From the NCBI GenBank assembly GCA_029961685.1, contig JARWKL010000002.1:26070908-26134907 (forward strand): a DNA stretch of 64,000 nt. Direction: 5' to 3'. Source of the stretch: Aristolochia californica. Its lineage: Eukaryota > Streptophyta > Magnoliopsida > Piperales > Aristolochiaceae. This document shows positions 10,816-22,602 of the stretch, piece by piece. Position numbers and translations under genes: made by a program. Position 1 is the first letter of the stretch. The number at the start of each line of letters is the position of its first letter. The notes under the pieces are model-generated. The model had not been told where the DNA came from. It searched no databases and saw only the letters and a list, made by a program, of their open reading frames with translations.

Positions 10816-12153
10816 AGGCCTTTTTAACTGAGTGTTGACTCTCAAACCATAAGTCATTTCTAATAAAAATTATAGCCAGTACACATCATTAATCGATCAA
10901 AACATTTACGATGATCTATGATTGTTAAGTCAACTTTTGTGAATAGAGAAAAAGTGGGTTGTTTGGCTCTTGTTAATATCTCACCGCACGTTAACTTGAG
11001 AATTTGTTTTTTCCTACGCCTTGATATTTTTTGATCATTAGGTTATTTGCATCTACGATATGTTTCAGGCATGCATATCCATATTTAAAACATGTTAGGA
11101 TCAATTAGAAATCTCTTTCTTATAAAATTCCACCAAGCTATTAGGAGTTGTATTGGTGGAATTTCCCAAACACTAATACCAGAACTTTGGTGGTCATTTT
11201 TAGTGCGTGAAATAATTTTATTCATTTACATGTATTATGGTTTTCATTTTTTTGCATAAACACTAAAATTTTCATTTTGTTATGATCAATTTGCCTTATC
11301 TTTATGTTTACGAGAAAAATAGGAGAGTGAAAAGTCAAGTTTGCATTTGAAAAAAAATTGAACATCCAAAATGGAAATGCACAAATATTGAGAGAACTAA
11401 TTCCAAAAATTATCTGTGATTTTAAAGGATTTTAAAATCTTTTAGTTTTTTATATATTAGGTTTTGCAATCATCGGAAAAGAGGGGGAGAGGCATTTTTA
11501 ACTGAGTGTTGACTCCCAAACCATAAGTCATTTCTAACAAAATTTATAGGCCTTACACATCATTAATCAATCAAAACATTTACGATGATCTATGATTGTT
11601 AGATGCGCTTTTTGTAAATAAGCAAAATGTGGGTTGTTTGGCTCTGGCAAATGCCACCACACGTTTACTAAAGAATTTAGTTTTCCTTACTCGATATTTT
11701 TGGGTCATTAGGTCATTTGGATATTCAACATGTGTCTGGCATGCATATCCATATTCAAAACATGTTAGGATCAATTAGAAATCTCTTACTCATAAAATTC
11801 AACCAAGCTATTAGGGGTTGTACTGGTGGAATTTACCAAACATGGATAACAAAACTTTTGTGTTCATTTTTAGTGCATGAAATAATTTTCTTCGCTTACA
11901 TTTATTATATTTTTCAATTTTTTGCATACATAAACTCTAAAATTTTCATTTTGGTGTTATCTATTTTCCTTATCTTTTTGTTTACGAGAAAAATGGGAGA
12001 GTGAAAACTCAAGTTTGGATTTGAAAAAAATTGAACATTCAGAAAGGAAATGCACAAATGCTGAGAGAGAGAATTCCAAAAGTATCTATGATTTTTAAGG
12101 ATCGTAAACTCTTTTAGTTTTTTAATTATTATGTTTTTCAATCATAGAAACGA

Positions 12154-12178
12154 GGGGGGGGGGGGGGGGGGGGGGGGG
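12154..12178 (+). repeat. G-run, 25 uninterrupted G
   Basis: Expanded G-run at the fixed monomer position, next to a second expanded monomer whose run is at 13124-13141 (18 G). Confidence 0.95.
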
Positions 12179-12434
12179 TGTGGTATTTTTAACTCAGTGT
12201 TGACTCCGAAACCAGAAGTAATTTCTAACAAAAATTATAGCCGTTACACATCATTAATCGATCAAAATATTTACAATGATCTAAGATTTTTAGGTCAACT
12301 TTTTTTAAAAAGGCAAAAAGTTGGTTGTTTGGCTCTGGTAAATATCCCACTGCACGTTTACTTGAGAATTTAATTTTTCATAATTCTCAATTTTTTTAGA
12401 TCATTAGGTCATTTGCATCTTCAACAAGTTTCAA

Positions 12435-12705
12435 GCTTGCATATCCACATTTAAAATATGTTAGGATCAATTAGAAAATGCCCATAAGTTTTTTCTAAAA
12501 AACATTCTAGGCGTTACTCATCATTAATCGATCAAAACATTTACAATGATCTATGATTGTTAGGTCCGTATTTTGTAAATAGGCTAAAAGTGGGTTGTTT
12601 GGCTCTTGTAAATATCCCACTGCACGTTAACTTAAGAATATAGTTTTTCCATTTCCTTGACATTTTTGGTTTTTTAGATCATTTGGATCTTCCACGTGTT
12701 TCAGG
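12435..12705 (+). repeat. Truncated satellite monomer
   Basis: At about 12477-12482 the sequence jumps from the AATTAGAAA block to the CCATAAGT block, removing roughly 400 bp that would include the inverted repeat and the G-run. Confidence 0.8.
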
Positions 12706-15700
12706 CATGGATATCCATATTTAAAACATGTCAGGATCAATTAGAAATCTCTTGCTTATAAAATTCAACCAAGCTATTAGGGGTTGGACTGGTGGAATTT
12801 CCCAAACATGGATAACAAAACATTTGTGTTCATTTTTAGTGCATGAAATAATTTTCTTCACTTACATTTATTAAAGTTTTCAATTTTTTGCAAACATAAA
12901 CTCTAAAATTTTCATTTTGTTGTGATATATTTGGCTTATCTTTTTGTTTACGAGAAAAATGGGAGTGTGAAAACTCAAGTTTGGATTTGAAAAAAATGGA
13001 ACATCCAAAAAGGAAAAGCACAAATGCTGAGAGAGATAATTCCAAAAAGTATCTGTGATTTTTAAGGATCGTAAACTCTTTTAGTTTTTTAATTATTATG
13101 TTTGGCTATCATCGAAAAGAGGAGGGGGGGGGGGGGGGGGGTGTGTATTTTTAACTCAGCCAAAACCAGAAGTCATTTCTAACAAAAATTATAGTCGTTA
13201 CACATCATTAAACGATCAAAACATTTACGAAGTTCTAAGATTGTTAAGTCCGCTTTTTGTATATAGGCAAAAAGTTGGTTGTTTGGCTCTGGTAAATATC
13301 CCACTGCACGTTAACTTGAGAATTTAATTTTTCATACTCCTTGAAATTTTTGGATCATTAGGTCATTTGCATCTTCAACTTGTTTCAGATATGCATATCC
13401 ATATTTAAAACATGTTATGATCAATTAGAAATCTCTTTCTTATAAAATTCGACCAAGCTATTAGGGGTTGTACTGGTGGAATTTCCAAAACATGGATAAC
13501 AAAACTTTTGTGTTCATTTTTATTGCTTGAAATAATTTTCTTCACTTAAATTTATTATAATATTCAATTTTTTGCATACAAAACTCTAATATTTTCCTTT
13601 TGTTGTTATATTTTTACCTTATCATATTGTTTACGAGTAAAATGGTAGAGTGAAAACACAAGTTTGAATTTGAAAAAAAATTGAACATCCAAAATGGAAA
13701 TGCACAAATGCTGAGAGAGATAATTCCAAAAAGTACCTGTGATTTTAAAGGATTGTAAACTCTTTTAATTTTTTATATATTAGGTTTTGGAATCATCGGA
13801 AAAAGGGGGACAAGGAATTTTCAACTGAGTGTTGAATCCCAAACTATAAGTCATTTCTAACAAATATTATAGCCGTTACACATCATTAATCGATCAAAAC
13901 ATTTACGATGATCTAAGATTTTTAGCTTCTCTTATTGTAAATAGGCAAAAACTAGGTTGTTTGGCTCTGGTAAATATCCCACCACATGTTAACATGAGAA
14001 TTGAAATTTTTGTACTGAAAATTTTTGTATCATTAGGTCATTTGCATCTTCAACATCTTTGAGGCATGCATATCCATATTTAAAACATGTTAGGATCAAT
14101 TAGAAATCTCTCTCTTATAAAATTCCACCAAGCTATTAGGGGTTGTACTGGTGGACTTTCCCAAACATGGATAACAAAACTTTTGTGTTCATTTTTAGTG
14201 CTTGAAATAATTTTCTTCACTTATATTTATTATAGTATTCAATTTTTTCCATACACAAACTCTTATATTTTCTTCTTGTTGTTATCTTTTTGCCTTGTCT
14301 TTTTGTTTACGGGTAAATGGTAGAGTGAAAACTCAAGTTTGGATTTGAAAAACATTGAACATCCAAATTGGAAATGCACAAATGTTGAGAGATATAATTC
14401 CAAAAAGTATCTGTGATTTTAAAGGATTGTAAACTCTTTCAATTTTTTATATATTAGGTTTTGTAATCATCAGAAAAAGGGGGGCGAGGAATTTTAACTG
14501 AGTGTTGACTCCAAAACTATAAGTCATTTGTAACAAATATTATAGCCATTACAGATCATTAATCGGTCAAAATATTTATGATGATCTATGATTGTTAGGT
14601 CCGCTTTTTGTAAATAGGAAAAAGTGGGTTGTTTGGATCTGGTAAATATCCCATCGCACGTTAACTTGAGAATTTAATTTTTCCTACTCCTTAAATTTTT
14701 TGGATCATTAGGTCATTTGCATCTTCAACATGTTTTAGGCATACATATCCATATTTAAAACATGTTTGGATCTATTAGAAATCCATTTCTTAGAAAATTA
14801 CACCAAGCTCTTATGTTGTTACAGGTGGAATTTCCCAAACATGGACGGCAAAACTTGGGTGTTCATTTTTAGTGCGTGAAATAATTTTCTTCACTTACAT
14901 TTATTATAGTTTTCAATTTTTTGCTTACATAAACTTTAAAATTTTCATTTTGTTGAGATATATTTGCCTTATCTTTTTGTTTACAAGAAAAATGGGAGAG
15001 TGAAAATTCAAGTTTGGATTTCAAAAAAAATTGAACATCCAAAATGGAAATGCCCAAATTCTGAGGGAGATAATTCCAAAAAGTATCTGAGAACTTTAAG
15101 GATTGTAAAATCTTTTAGTTTTTTATATATTAGATTTTGCAATCATCGGAAAAGAGGGGGAGGGGGGGAGTTGCTTTGTTAATTGAGTGTTGACTCGCTA
15201 ACCATAAGTCATTTCTAATAAAAATTATAGCCGTTACACATCATTAATCGATCAAAACGTTTACGATGATCTATTATTGTTCAGTCCACTTTTTGTAAAT
15301 AGGCAAAATGTGGGTAGTTTGGCTCAGGTAAATTTCCCACCACATGTTAACTTAAGTATTTAGTTTTTCCTACTACTTGAAATTTTTGGATCGTAAGGTC
15401 ATTTGCATCTTCAACATGTTTCAGGCATGCATATCCATTTTAAAAACATGTTAGGATCAATTAGAAACCTCTTGCTTATAAAATCCCACCAAGTTATTTG
15501 GGGTTGTATTGGTTGAATTTCCCCAACATAGATAACAAAACTTTTGTGTTCATCTTTAGTGCTTGAAATAATTTCCTTTACTTACATTAATTAGAGTTTT
15601 AAATTTTTTGCATACATCAACTCTAAAATTTTCATTTTGGTGTGATCTATTTGCCTTATCTTTTTGTTTACGAGAAAAATGGGAGAGCGAAAACTCAAGT

Positions 15701-16626
15701 GTGGATTTGAACAAATATTGAACATTCAAAATGGAAATGCACAAATGCTGAGAGAGATATTTGCACAAAGTATTTGTGATTTTTAAGGATCATAAACTCT
15801 TTTTGTTTTTATTTATTAGGTTTTGCAATCATCAAAAAGGGGGGCGAAGCATTTTTAACTGAATGTTGATTCCCAAACAATAAGTCATTTCTAAGAAAAA
15901 TTATAGCCGTTACACATCATTAATTGATCAAATCATTTGAGATGATGTATGATTTTTAGGTCCGCTTATTGTAAATAGGCATAAAGTGGGTTGTTTGGCC
16001 CTGGTAAATATCCAACCGCACGTTAACACGAGAATTTAAATTTTTGAACTCCTTAAAATTTTTGGATCATTAGGTCATTTGCATCTTCAACATTTTTGAG
16101 GCACGCATATCCATATTTAAAACATTTTAGGATCAATTAGAAATCTCTTGCTTATACAATTCAACCAAGCTATTAGGGGTTGTACTAGTGGAATTTCCCA
16201 AACATGGATAACAAAACTTTTGCGTTCAATTTTAGTTCTTGAAATAATTTTCTTCACTTACATTTATTATAGTTTTCAATTTTTTGCATACATAAACTCT
16301 AAAATATTCATTTTGGTGTGATCTATTTGCCTTATCTTTTTGTTAACGCGAAAAATGGGAAAGTGAAAACTCAAGTTTGGATTAAAAAAAAATTTAACAT
16401 TCAAAATAGAAATGCACAAATGTTGGGAGAGAACACTGTAAAAAGTATCTGTGATTTTTTAGGATCGTAAACTCTTTTAGTTTTTTATATATTATGTTTT
16501 CAATCATCGAATAAGGGGGGGCGAGGCATTTTTAACTGAGTGTTGATTCCCAAACAATAAGTCATTTCTAACAAAAATTATAGCCATTACACATCATTAA
16601 TCGATCAAAACATTTACGATGATCTA

Positions 16627-16910
16627 GGTAAGTCCTAACATAATTAGGTAACTCAATAGTGATAAAAGACAAATATAACTTAAACTAAAACTCTTCTTGG
16701 TCGTGACCCTAAGATAAAGATACTTTTGTTAGTCCTTTTTCATCTCCCAACTGATGTGATAAGGATGCCAGCTATTAGTAATCATTGTGGGTCCTACTTC
16801 TTATGGGCTTGGGACCATCTTCTGGGGTTTCCTTGGTCATGTGCCCCATCTTATAATAATCTTACATATGTGGGCCTTCCTTGGTAGTTTGGGCTTGATC
16901 TCATCTTCCA
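16627..16910 (-). mobile_element. Orphan LTR-like fragment related to the copia LTR
   Basis: A ~284-bp block unlike the satellite. On the minus strand it begins TGTTGGAAGATGAG, a typical LTR start, and further in it contains AGGACCCACAATGAT followed by CTGGCATCCTTATCA. This resembles the copia LTR block GGGACCCACAAAGAT...CTGGCACCCTTATCA (in 19180-19230 and 30170-30215, same strand). It has no partner LTR, no primer site and no clear target duplication. It replaces about 345 bp of monomer, between GATGATCTA and ATAAACTC. The likeliest reading is a truncated LTR from a related copia family, left after illegitimate recombination. Confidence 0.65.
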
Positions 16911-18764
16911 ACAATAAACTCTAAAATTTTCATTTTGTTGTGATATATTTGCCTGATCTTTTTTTCTACGAGAAAATTAAGAGAGTGAAAACTCAAGTTT
17001 GGATTTGAAAAAAAATTGAACATCCAAAATGTAAATGCACAAATATTGAGAGAGATAATTCCAAAAATTATCTGTGACTTTTAAGGATTGTAAACTCTTT
17101 TATTTTTTTATATATTAGGTTTTGCAATCATCGGAAAAGAGGGGGCGAGGCATTTTTAGCTGAGTGTTGACTCCCACACCATAAGTCATTTCTAACAAAA
17201 ATTATAGCCGTTACACATAATTAATCGATCAAAACATTTACGATGATCTATGATTGTTAGGTCCACTTTTTGTAGATAGGCAAAAAGTGGTTTGTTTGGC
17301 TCTGGTAAATATCCCACCGCATGTTAACTTGAGAATTTAATTTTTTCTACTCCTTGAAACTTTTGGATCATTAGGCCATTTGCATCTTCAACATGTTTCA
17401 GGCATGCATATCCATTTTTAAAACATGTTAGGATCAATTAGAAATCTATTTCTTATCAAATTCCACCAAGCTATTAGGTGTTGTACTAGAAGAATTTCCA
17501 AAACATGGATAACAAAACTTTGGTGTTCATTTTTAGTGCGTTAAATAATTTTCTTCAGTTATATTTCTTAAAGTTTTCAATTTTTTGCATACATAAACTC
17601 TAAAATTTTCTTTTTGTTGAGAACTTTTTGCCTTATCTTTTTGTTTACGAGAAAAATGGGAGAGTGAAAACTCAAGTTTGGATTTGAAAAAAAATTGAAC
17701 ATCCAAAATGGAAATGCACAAATGCTGAGAGAGATAATTCCAAAAATTATCTAAGATTTTTAAGGATTTTTAACTCTTTTAGTTTTTTATATATTAGGTT
17801 TTGCAATCATCAAAAAGGGGGGGGATACATTTTTAACTGAGTGTTGACTCCCAAATCATAAGTCATTTCTAACAAAAATTATAGCCGTTACACATCATTA
17901 ACTGATGAAAACATTTACGGTGATCTATGACTATTAGGCCCGCTTTTTGTGAATAGTTAAAAAGTGGGTTGTTCGGCTCTTGTAAATATCCCACCGGACA
18001 TTAACTTGAGAATTTAATTTTTCTTACTCAAAATTTTTGGATCATTAAGTCATTTGCATCTTCAACATGTTTCAGGCATGCATATCCATATTTAAAACAT
18101 GTTATGATCAATTTAGAAATCTCTTTCTTATAAAATTCCACCAAGCTATTAGGGGTTGTACTTGTGGAATTTCCCAAACATGGATAACAAAACTTTGGTG
18201 TGCATTTTAAGTGAGTGAAATAATTTTCTTCACTTAAATTTATTATAGTTTTCAATTTTTAGCATACATAAACTCTAAAATTTTCATTTTGTTGTGATCT
18301 ATTTGCCTTATCGTTTTGTTTACGTGAAAAATGGGAGAGTAAAAACTCAAATTTGGATCTGAAAAAAAATTGATCATCCAAAATGGAAATGCACAAATGC
18401 TGAGAGAGATTATTCCAAAAAGTATCTGTGATTTATAAGGATTGTAAAATCTTTTAGTTTTTTATATATTAGGTTTTGCAATCATTGAAAAAGGGGTGGG
18501 GGGTGCGCATTTTTAACTGAGTGTTGATTCCCAAACCATAAGTCATTTCTAACAAAAATTATAGCCGTTACACATCATTAATCAATCAAAACATTTAGGA
18601 TGATCTATGATTTTTAGGTCGGCTTTTGTAAATAGGAAAAAAGTGGGTTGTTTGGCTCTAATAAATATCTCACCACACGTTAACTTGAGAATTCAATTTT
18701 TCTTACTCGAAATTTTTGAAAAATTAGGTCATTTGCATCTTTAACATGTTTCAGACATGCATAT
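16911..18764 (+). repeat. Satellite array, third segment
   Basis: Nearly three monomers (GCATGCAT-type boxes at about 17402, 18077 and 18755) in the same orientation and phase as before. The array is cut within the GCATGCATATCC box at CATAT by the copia element. Confidence 0.95.
18760..18764. other. Target-site duplication, left copy (CATAT)
   Basis: CATAT precedes the left copia LTR and recurs at 30391-30395 after the right LTR. Both belong to the satellite GCATGCATATCC box, so the insertion point is unambiguous. Confidence 0.93.
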
Positions 18765-19402
18765 TGTTGAATTTAGGATCCATTTTCCATGATCAAGAAC
18801 AAGAGAAAGAAGAAATGAAAACGAGAAAAGGGGAGGAAAGCTCTCGGTAAATTAGAGAAAATAAATAAATAAAAGGGTGAGTTGCATCAACTAAGGAGAG
18901 GGAGAGAGAGAACCAACTCGGGATTGAATGTGTGACTTTCTTACTTCCGAATTACATCGCCTCTATTTATAGTAGAGGAGGAGGTAGAGTCCTTATACAA
19001 CTTGTCATTCAATCCTAATTACATTCCAACTCTAACTCTTCAATATAAGTAAGTCTATTCAAACTAGAACTCCTAGAAGACTACTAGGAGTAGAACTAGG
19101 AGTCCTTTATTACCCATCAGATTTTAAGGGATAAGCCAGCTCGTGGCCTTATCCTTGTGGGCCCCTCATGATCCTCTAGTGCACCTTGATAAGGGTGCCA
19201 GCTCGTGAGATCTTTGTGGGTCCCACTATCTTCAAGTCTTCTAAATCAATTCAGCTTGTGCTTCTTGATTCCTTAACTCGTGCTTGCTTTGGGAGAAGAC
19301 TCTTCTTGGTGTCCCAAGTCCTCTAGGATTTTTCTTGATGACCTATGTCCTCATGGTGGGTCCCACCAGCTCTAGCACCATGGTGGGCCCTACATTGTAA
19401 CA
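18765..19402 (-). repeat. 3' LTR of the copia element
   Basis: 638 bp on the plus strand from TGTTGAATTTAGG to ATTGTAACA. A minus-strand TATA-like box (TATAAATA) lies at 18964-18971. An ACTCCTAG / CTAGGAGT / CTAGGAGT inverted-repeat cluster lies at 19069-19076, 19084-19091 and 19096-19103. Confidence 0.94.
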
Positions 19403-19416
19403 CTCCCCCTCAAGCT
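19403..19416 (-). other. Polypurine tract of the copia element
   Basis: The minus strand reads AGCTTGAGGGGGAG immediately before the 3' LTR start (TGTTACAATG), the normal place for plus-strand priming. Confidence 0.85.
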
Positions 19417-20049
19417 AGGGGTGAGAAGACGACATAAACACCCTGCTTGCTGCATATGGTAGACATAATCTTGTGAGTAATTGGTTTGGTGAGGATGTCT
19501 GCAACTTGATTTTGTGATGAGATGTGCTTCAGGGATAAGAGACCAATTTGGAATTTTTCTCGTATAAAGTGGCAATCGACCTCAATGTGCTTTGTCCTCT
19601 CATGGAAGACTGGATTCGATGCAATATGTATTGCTGCTTGGTTATCACAGTATAGGTCCATTGGAGCTTCTTTATAAAATCCCAATTCAATGAGAAGGGA
19701 CATTATCCATAAAAGTTCACTTACAATGTATGACATGGCTCTGTATTCTGCTTATGCACTTGACCGTGCTACTACATTTTGTTTTTTTCTTTTGGATGTC
19801 ACGAGATTTCCTCCAACCATCGTGCAAAAACCAGAAGTAGATTTTCTTTCATCTGGGGATCCAGCCCAATCTGCATCCGCGAATCCCTCAATGTTGAAGT
19901 GATCATGTTTTTTATAGAGGAGCCCCTTTTAAATAACGTAGTATCCTCTCAAGTTCTTGCCAATGACTAAGTTGTGGCTTGTACATGTACTGACTTACCA
20001 CAGTTACTGCATATGAAATGTCTGGCCTCGTTACACATAGGTAAATAAG
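19410..20049 (-). pseudogene. Copia RNase H region
   Basis: RNase H removes RNA from the RNA-DNA hybrid made during reverse transcription. On the minus strand the last clear frame (19736 to 19410) contains the C-terminal copia signature LYCDNQAAIHIASNP followed by FHERTKHIEVDCHFIREK and a VADILTKP tail. Upstream, to about 20049, pieces with the expected DADWAGSPDERKSTSG and ARSSAQAEYRAM motifs can be read, but in shifted frames and with stops. It joins directly to RT at its N-terminal side and is followed by the polypurine tract. Inactive as read. Confidence 0.88.
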
Positions 20050-20830
20050 TCATTCCACTAACCTTTGATATTTGCCAATATCAACATGTTCTCCAGTGCC
20101 TCCACATAATTTTGTATTTGCATCCATAGGACTGTCTACTGATTTGCATCCCATCATACTTGTTTCTTCTAGTAGATCAAGTGCATATTTTTTTTGGTAT
20201 AGAATAATCCCATGTCTGCATTGTAAGACCTCAATCCCCAAAAAATATTTCAGTAATCCAAGATCCTTCGGCTTGAATTCAGCACATATTCTTTCTTTTA
20301 TTTTTTGAATGCCCTCAAAATCACTCTCAGTTAAAATAATATTATCAACATAAACAACTAGAATCACCTTACCTCTTGATGTGTTCTCAATAAAGACTGT
20401 GTGGTCTACAGAGCATCTATATAAAGCTGCCCGTATGATGGCTTGACTAAATTTCTCAAACCATGCCCGTGGGGATTGCTTTAGCCCATATAGAGATTTT
20501 TAAAGGCGAGATACGGACTCCCCCCTCAATCACATATCTAGGTGGCTGTTGCATATAAATCTCTTCTTTGATATCACCATTGAGAAATGCGTTTTTAACA
20601 TCCAGTTGATATATGGGCCAAGAAGAATTAGCTGCCAAGGATAATAAATGTCTCATCATAATCAATGTCATAGCATTGAGTGTAACCTTTGGCAAACAGT
20701 CGAGCCTTCAGTCGTGCAATGGTCCCATCAGGATTATGTTTTACTGTATAAACCCATTTGCAACCAACCAGAGACCATGTGTGATTATCATTAAGGGCCT
20801 TCATCTCTTCGTCGATTGCTGCCTTCCACC
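20050..20830 (-). pseudogene. Copia reverse transcriptase
   Basis: A decayed reverse transcriptase, which would copy element RNA into cDNA. Minus-strand fragments in order are an N-terminal GCKWVYTVKHNPDGTIARLKA-like stretch near 20770-20700, then LDVKNAFLNGDIKEEIYMQQ (frame 20695-20456), then the palm motif in frame 20367-20050. The catalytic box reads YVDN where the family has YVDD; the altered codon is at 20341-20343. Frames shift between the pieces, and a TGA ends the last one near RNase H. The altered catalytic Asp alone should abolish polymerisation. Confidence 0.9.
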
Positions 20831-20858
20831 CTGGATGTTGTAGAGCTTCCTGATATGA

Positions 20859-21200
20859 CTATGGAACAAATATGGAGGAAATAGAAGAAAGAAACTGACA
20901 ACATAGAGGTGAAAGGCGATGAAGAGACACAAAATTGGAGATAGGATGAGAAGTAGAAGGTTGAGTGCATGAACGAGGTTCTTTTCTTATAGCAATAGGA
21001 TGAGTATCAAATTCAGGACCAAAAACAACTGATGCTGAAGGACTTACCTCTGGTGGATCCGACAACTCGGCAGGTGTGGTATCGGCCACTGTCTCTGGGG
21101 GCTGAACAATCTCTATATCACAAGGCACAACCGGTCGAGGATAACTTGGTACTGATGACATACCAGGTAGCGCTATCAGAATAATATGAGGAGTCTTCAA
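20859..21200 (-). pseudogene. Copia integrase-RT linker region
   Basis: A low-complexity, proline- and serine-rich frame of 113 residues on the minus strand, between the integrase C-terminus and RT. This is typical of the variable linker in copia pol. It carries no catalytic motif. It is out of frame with both neighbours, so indels occurred on each side. Confidence 0.6.
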
Positions 21201-21670
21201 AGAATGTTACATCCCTGGACACAACTAAACATTGCAAAAGGGGACTATAAAAAACATAACCCTTCTGTGTTGAAGAGTATCCCAAAAAGATACACTTTAT
21301 AGATTTAGGGTCAAGTTTGTTGTGTCTAGGTAAAAGTATTATGCACAAAACATTGACAACCGAAGACTTTCAATGGTAATGCAAACGGATCATCAAGTGG
21401 TAAAAGTTTAGAGTAGGGGGATTTATTCCAAAGAACAATAGATGGTAAACGATTTATAAGAAAACACGTTGTAAGGACAGCATGGGGCCAATAAAAATAT
21501 GGAACTTTCATGGCATATAATAGAACTCAAGCTACCTCAAGAATATGACGATTTTTCTGTTCAGCAACACCGTTTTGTTGAGGAGTGTAGGCACATGATG
21601 TCTGATGGATAATGCCATTCTCTTGACGGAAGGAGTCAAGGTCTTTTGAAATATACTCTTTGGCATTATC
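21118..21670 (-). pseudogene. Copia integrase, C-terminal part
   Basis: The second half of the integrase, separated from the first half by the nested chromovirus. On the minus strand it starts with the continuation of the second catalytic-Asp region, then YTPQQNGVAEQKNRHILEVA with the catalytic Glu, then a VFGCQCFVHN segment, then the KCIFLGYSSTQKGY motif typical of copia integrase C-termini. The last two pieces are in different frames, with a shift near 21335. The other half is at 27841-28375. Confidence 0.88.
21666..21670. other. Target-site duplication of the nested chromovirus, left (TTATC)
   Basis: TTATC here and at 27841-27845 flanks the nested element. In the copia frame it covers part of the codons around the second catalytic Asp of integrase. 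Confidence 0.93.
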
Positions 21671-21731
21671 TGTTGAGGACTCAATAGCACACCGAGTCAC
21701 ACAACGAAGAAGACAACAACAACTCACTCAA

Positions 21732-21835
21732 TAGGATTTAATTCTTATATTTCTTTGAGTAGGATTTATTTCTAATATTGTTTTAAGTAGGATTTATTTC
21801 TTATATTGTTTTAAGTAGGAGTTATTTCTAATTAC
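21732..21835 (+). repeat. 28-bp tandem repeats in the LTR
   Basis: The units begin AGGATTTATTTCTAATATTG at 21761, 21789 and 21817 (the last partial and diverged), with a looser related copy from about 21732. The set recurs 5261 bp downstream in the 3' LTR. Its position upstream of the TATA-like box suggests enhancer repeats, which is inference. Confidence 0.8.
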
Positions 21836-21868
21836 TTTTTATGTAAGGGCATTATGGGGAATTATTGT

Positions 21869-21897
21869 AACCCTAACCCTAAAACTCCCTATTTAAG
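21869..21897 (+). promoter_or_regulatory. Putative LTR core promoter with telobox-like motif
   Basis: AACCCTAACCCTAAAA (21869-21884) lies five bases before TATTTAAG (21890-21897). AAACCCTAA-type teloboxes are known plant promoter elements. The same layout is in the 3' LTR at 27130-27158. A promoter role is inferred from motif and position only. Confidence 0.5.
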
Positions 21898-22582
21898 GGA
21901 TAGGTATGAATGAAATAGGTAAGCTTTGAGATTTTAGAATAACCTAGTCTAAATAGGTTGGGATCACCTCTTGATCCCGAGTTTAGGGTTTACTCCAAAA
22001 ATCCAACCTATCATTCACCCTCCATTGTCATCCATCTTCACCCAAATTCATCCACCATCATCCCTACTAAGAAAAGGAACTTCCTGCCCCTTTTTCGAGC
22101 CCAAAGAGGAGGTCTATCCTCCTTCTTGGCAGCAGCAGCAAGAGAGGCCCAATTCCTCCCTTCCCAAGCAGCAAAGTGAGGATTTTTATCCTCAAATCTT
22201 GAGCAATTCCTGGTGCAACGTGGGAGCTGATCATAGCATCAAAGAAGAGGTATTAATCTATCCCAAACTCGTGTTTCAAGTTATTTAAGAAAGAAGGATT
22301 GCATTCTTAGCTAGAGCAGCAACAAAGAGGGCCAAACCCTCTTTGTCGTGACCAAGAAAAGAGAGCACCTTGCTCTAGCAAGGTCAGCATTGCTGTGGGG
22401 TCTTCTACCTAGCACAACAACTCGGTAGGACCCTCAAAAGAGGATTTTTCCTCCTGGCCAAGCATTGGTTAAGGAGAAATACTCATACACAGACCCTTGA
22501 CGTGAAGTGAGTAAATTCTGAGTGCTGGATTCACAAATCCCACGCTGTGTTACTCTATCCATGACCCGGGACCGTAACAAGT

Positions 22583-22594
22583 TGGTATCAGAGC
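22583..22594 (+). promoter_or_regulatory. Primer-binding site, initiator tRNA-Met
   Basis: TGGTATCAGAGC starts three bases after the 5' LTR and matches the complement of the 3' end of plant initiator tRNA-Met, the usual primer of chromoviruses. Confidence 0.93.
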
Positions 22595-22602
22595 AGGGTA
22601 AC

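Larger units (their letters stand above)
7426..16626 (+). repeat. Satellite array, second segment (~14 monomers)
   Basis: Head-to-tail monomers recognised by the GCATGCATATCCATATTT box at about 7690, 8399, 9077, 9749, 10380, 11069, 11739, 12435, 12705, 13389, 14064, 14739, 15425 and 16100. Spacing is mostly 640-710 bp. The 12435-12705 interval is only 270 bp, a monomer lacking about 400 bp. G-runs vary from interrupted stretches of a few G to 29 uninterrupted G. Most copies here end the inverted-repeat right arm as TGGTGGAATTT. There is no gene in this interval. Confidence 0.95.
21671..22579 (+). repeat. 5' LTR of the chromovirus
   Basis: 909 bp, TGTTGAGGACTC to GACCGTAACA, the same length as its partner. 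Within it are a 28-bp tandem array (about 21761-21835), a telomere-like AACCCTAACCCTAAAA at 21869-21884, and a TATTTAAG TATA-like box at 21890-21897. Confidence 0.95.

Noticed and set aside
7426..18764. Possible CRISPR array, because short units recur at regular intervals
   Set aside because: The repeat unit is ~678 bp and contiguous. There are no short direct repeats with unique spacers, and the genome is eukaryotic.
19690..20843. Plus-strand frames over the copia pol region
   Set aside because: They are shadows of the minus-strand RT and RNase H, whose motifs are clear.
21872..21884. Interstitial telomere
   Set aside because: Only about two CCCTAA units are present, inside an LTR and duplicated with it. 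A promoter-type telobox is more likely than telomeric DNA.
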